From CAYMRB01 sp964392615 (GTDB lineage Bacteria; Planctomycetota; UBA8108), in the NCBI GenBank assembly GCA_964392615.1, contig CAYMRB010000419.1, positions 1 to 8,807 of the forward strand: a DNA stretch of 8,807 nt, written 5' to 3'. The notes below the pieces were generated by a model that had not been told where the DNA came from, searched no databases, and saw only the letters and a program-made list of their open reading frames with translations. Position numbers and translations under genes: made by a program. The stretch's first letter is position 1; every line of letters begins with the position of its first letter. Below are positions 7,875-8,807 of the stretch, one piece after another.

Positions 7875-8807
7875 TCAATCGCTGACGGTACGCAGGAGCT
7901 CGATGCGATCGAACAGCGCCGTGCCGCCCATCGCGGTCGGCGCGATCCCGGTCAGCGTGAACGTCCCGCAGTCCTTCCACAGGTCGACGGTGACGACGGT
8001 CCAGTTCTCGGGCGGCTCGCTCGACACCCGCTTCGCCTGCCACGACGTGGTGTTCTTCCCGGCGTAGTAGCGTCGCTCCGGTTGCTCTGCCGCGGGCCAA
8101 CCGCCGTCTGCCGCGAGCTCGATCATGACACCGTCTGCACCGCTCGACTTCCACGCGAATCGAAGGTAGCGGAAGGAACCCTCGTCGGGCGTCTCGACGA
8201 TGCGGTGGCTCCAACCGGCGATCCGCCCCGAGTAGCGTTGCGGCGGCGTCACCGCGAGACTGAACTCGCCGGAGTACCGATCGGCAGACGATAGCTTCGC
8301 GGTCCCGCTGCCCTCGACGAGGGTCGCCACGAATTCCCGCTCGTCATCGAACAGCACGAAGCCGGACGGATCGAAGGCTCCGAACGCGCTGCGGAGAAAC
8401 GCGATGACGTCGGCGGCATCGCGCGGCTTGACGAGATCGACGAGGTTGTCGGGCATCAGCGAGACGTCCGAGGCGCGCATCGACAGAATCTCGCGACGCA
8501 GCACCGTGGTCGCCTCGCCGCCTTCCTTCTTCAGCGTGACGCTCGTTGCACCCTCGGATGCGAGCGTCCCGGTGAGAACGGCACCTCCTTGCGTGACGAC
8601 GACGTAGCTGCGGAAGCCGATCGTGATCTGATCGCTTGGCGCGAGGAGGTCGCGCAGCAGGACCTCGTCGGCGCGACTGCGCGCCGAGCTCAGGTCGGGG
8701 CCGACCTCGCGTCCTTCACCGCGCACCAGGTGGCAATTGGCGCAGACCTCCTTGAAGACCGCCGCGCCGCGCTCGGCGTCGCCTGCACCGGCTCGCACGA
8801 CGGCGAG
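7875..8807 (-). CDS. c-type cytochrome (planctomycetal heme-binding domain) fused to a C-terminal beta-sandwich; 5' end missing
   Basis: The last 310 codons of a gene that continues past the right edge. The reading frame has no stop up to 8807. A GTG at 8798 is only an internal codon candidate, because it would leave no signal peptide for a heme protein that must mature outside the cytoplasm. The first part (to about 8380) matches the Planctomycetota/Verrucomicrobiota 'putative heme-binding domain' family (TIGR02603 style). It has GDAERG, a CANCH heme site at 8730-8744, VGPDL, LLAPSDQI, a central beta part (SYVVVTQGGAVLTG), and LMPDNLVDLV with Met at 8454-8456 as likely distal heme ligand. 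From about 8354 to 7878 a beta-sandwich domain follows (YRYLRFAWK-type strand, RYYAGKN, LTGIAPTAMGG, LFDRIELL). Family members usually carry a long N-terminal propeller or HEAT-repeat region, which would lie outside the window. Likely role: periplasmic electron transfer or redox sensing linked to a dehydrogenase. The partner is unknown. Confidence 0.88.
   Translation of the reverse strand, partial: LAVVRAGAGDAERGAAVFKEVCANCHLVRGEGREVGPDLSSARSRADEVLLRDLLAPSDQITIGFRSYVVVTQGGAVLTGTLASEGATSVTLKKEGGEATTVLRREILSMRASDVSLMPDNLVDLVKPRDAADVIAFLRSAFGAFDPSGFVLFDDEREFVATLVEGSGTAKLSSADRYSGEFSLAVTPPQRYSGRIAGWSHRIVETPDEGSFRYLRFAWKSSGADGVMIELAADGGWPAAEQPERRYYAGKNTTSWQAKRVSSEPPENWTVVTVDLWKDCGTFTLTGIAPTAMGGTALFDRIELLRTVSD

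Overview
The window is G+C-rich throughout and looks like a chromosomal stretch of a Planctomycetota bacterium or a close relative. The main clues are a C-terminal pair of dockerin-like EF-hands of the planctomycetal kind in the second gene, a DUF4185-type protein, and a c-type cytochrome of the Planctomycetota/Verrucomicrobiota 'putative heme-binding domain' type. The phylum is inferred from protein style, as no marker gene is present.

Layout: positions 1-66 are a run of G and C homopolymers, possibly a contig end or a low-quality edge. Positions 67-359 hold no convincing gene but contain a nested inverted repeat (166-246). Three genes then run on the + strand. The first (360-2990) is a glycoside hydrolase family 2 lipoprotein with a C-terminal LamG-like domain. 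After a 306-bp hairpin-rich gap comes the second (3297-5990), a large secreted modular protein: DUF4185 beta-propeller, thrombospondin type 3 repeat, two copies of one beta-sandwich domain, a second thrombospondin type 3 repeat, and paired dockerin-like EF-hands. The third follows 57 bp later (6048-7856), a secreted GH71/99-like protein with a C-terminal CBM9-like domain. On the - strand, converging on it and separated by only 18 bp, is the 3' part of a c-type cytochrome gene (7875-8807, cut by the right edge). It is fused to a beta-sandwich domain. A perfect 7-bp-stem hairpin lies exactly between the two converging genes.

Working together: all four products carry export signals or, for the cytochrome, a heme motif that requires export. 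The three + strand proteins look like tools for binding and cutting polysaccharide outside the cytoplasm. No transporter, SusC/SusD pair, sulfatase or regulator is visible, so a dedicated utilisation locus is only a hypothesis. I found no RNA gene, CRISPR array, transposase or defence system. I see no clear evidence for a wholly new system. The least described parts are the duplicated domain of the second gene, the cytochrome-beta-sandwich fusion and the structured non-coding segments.
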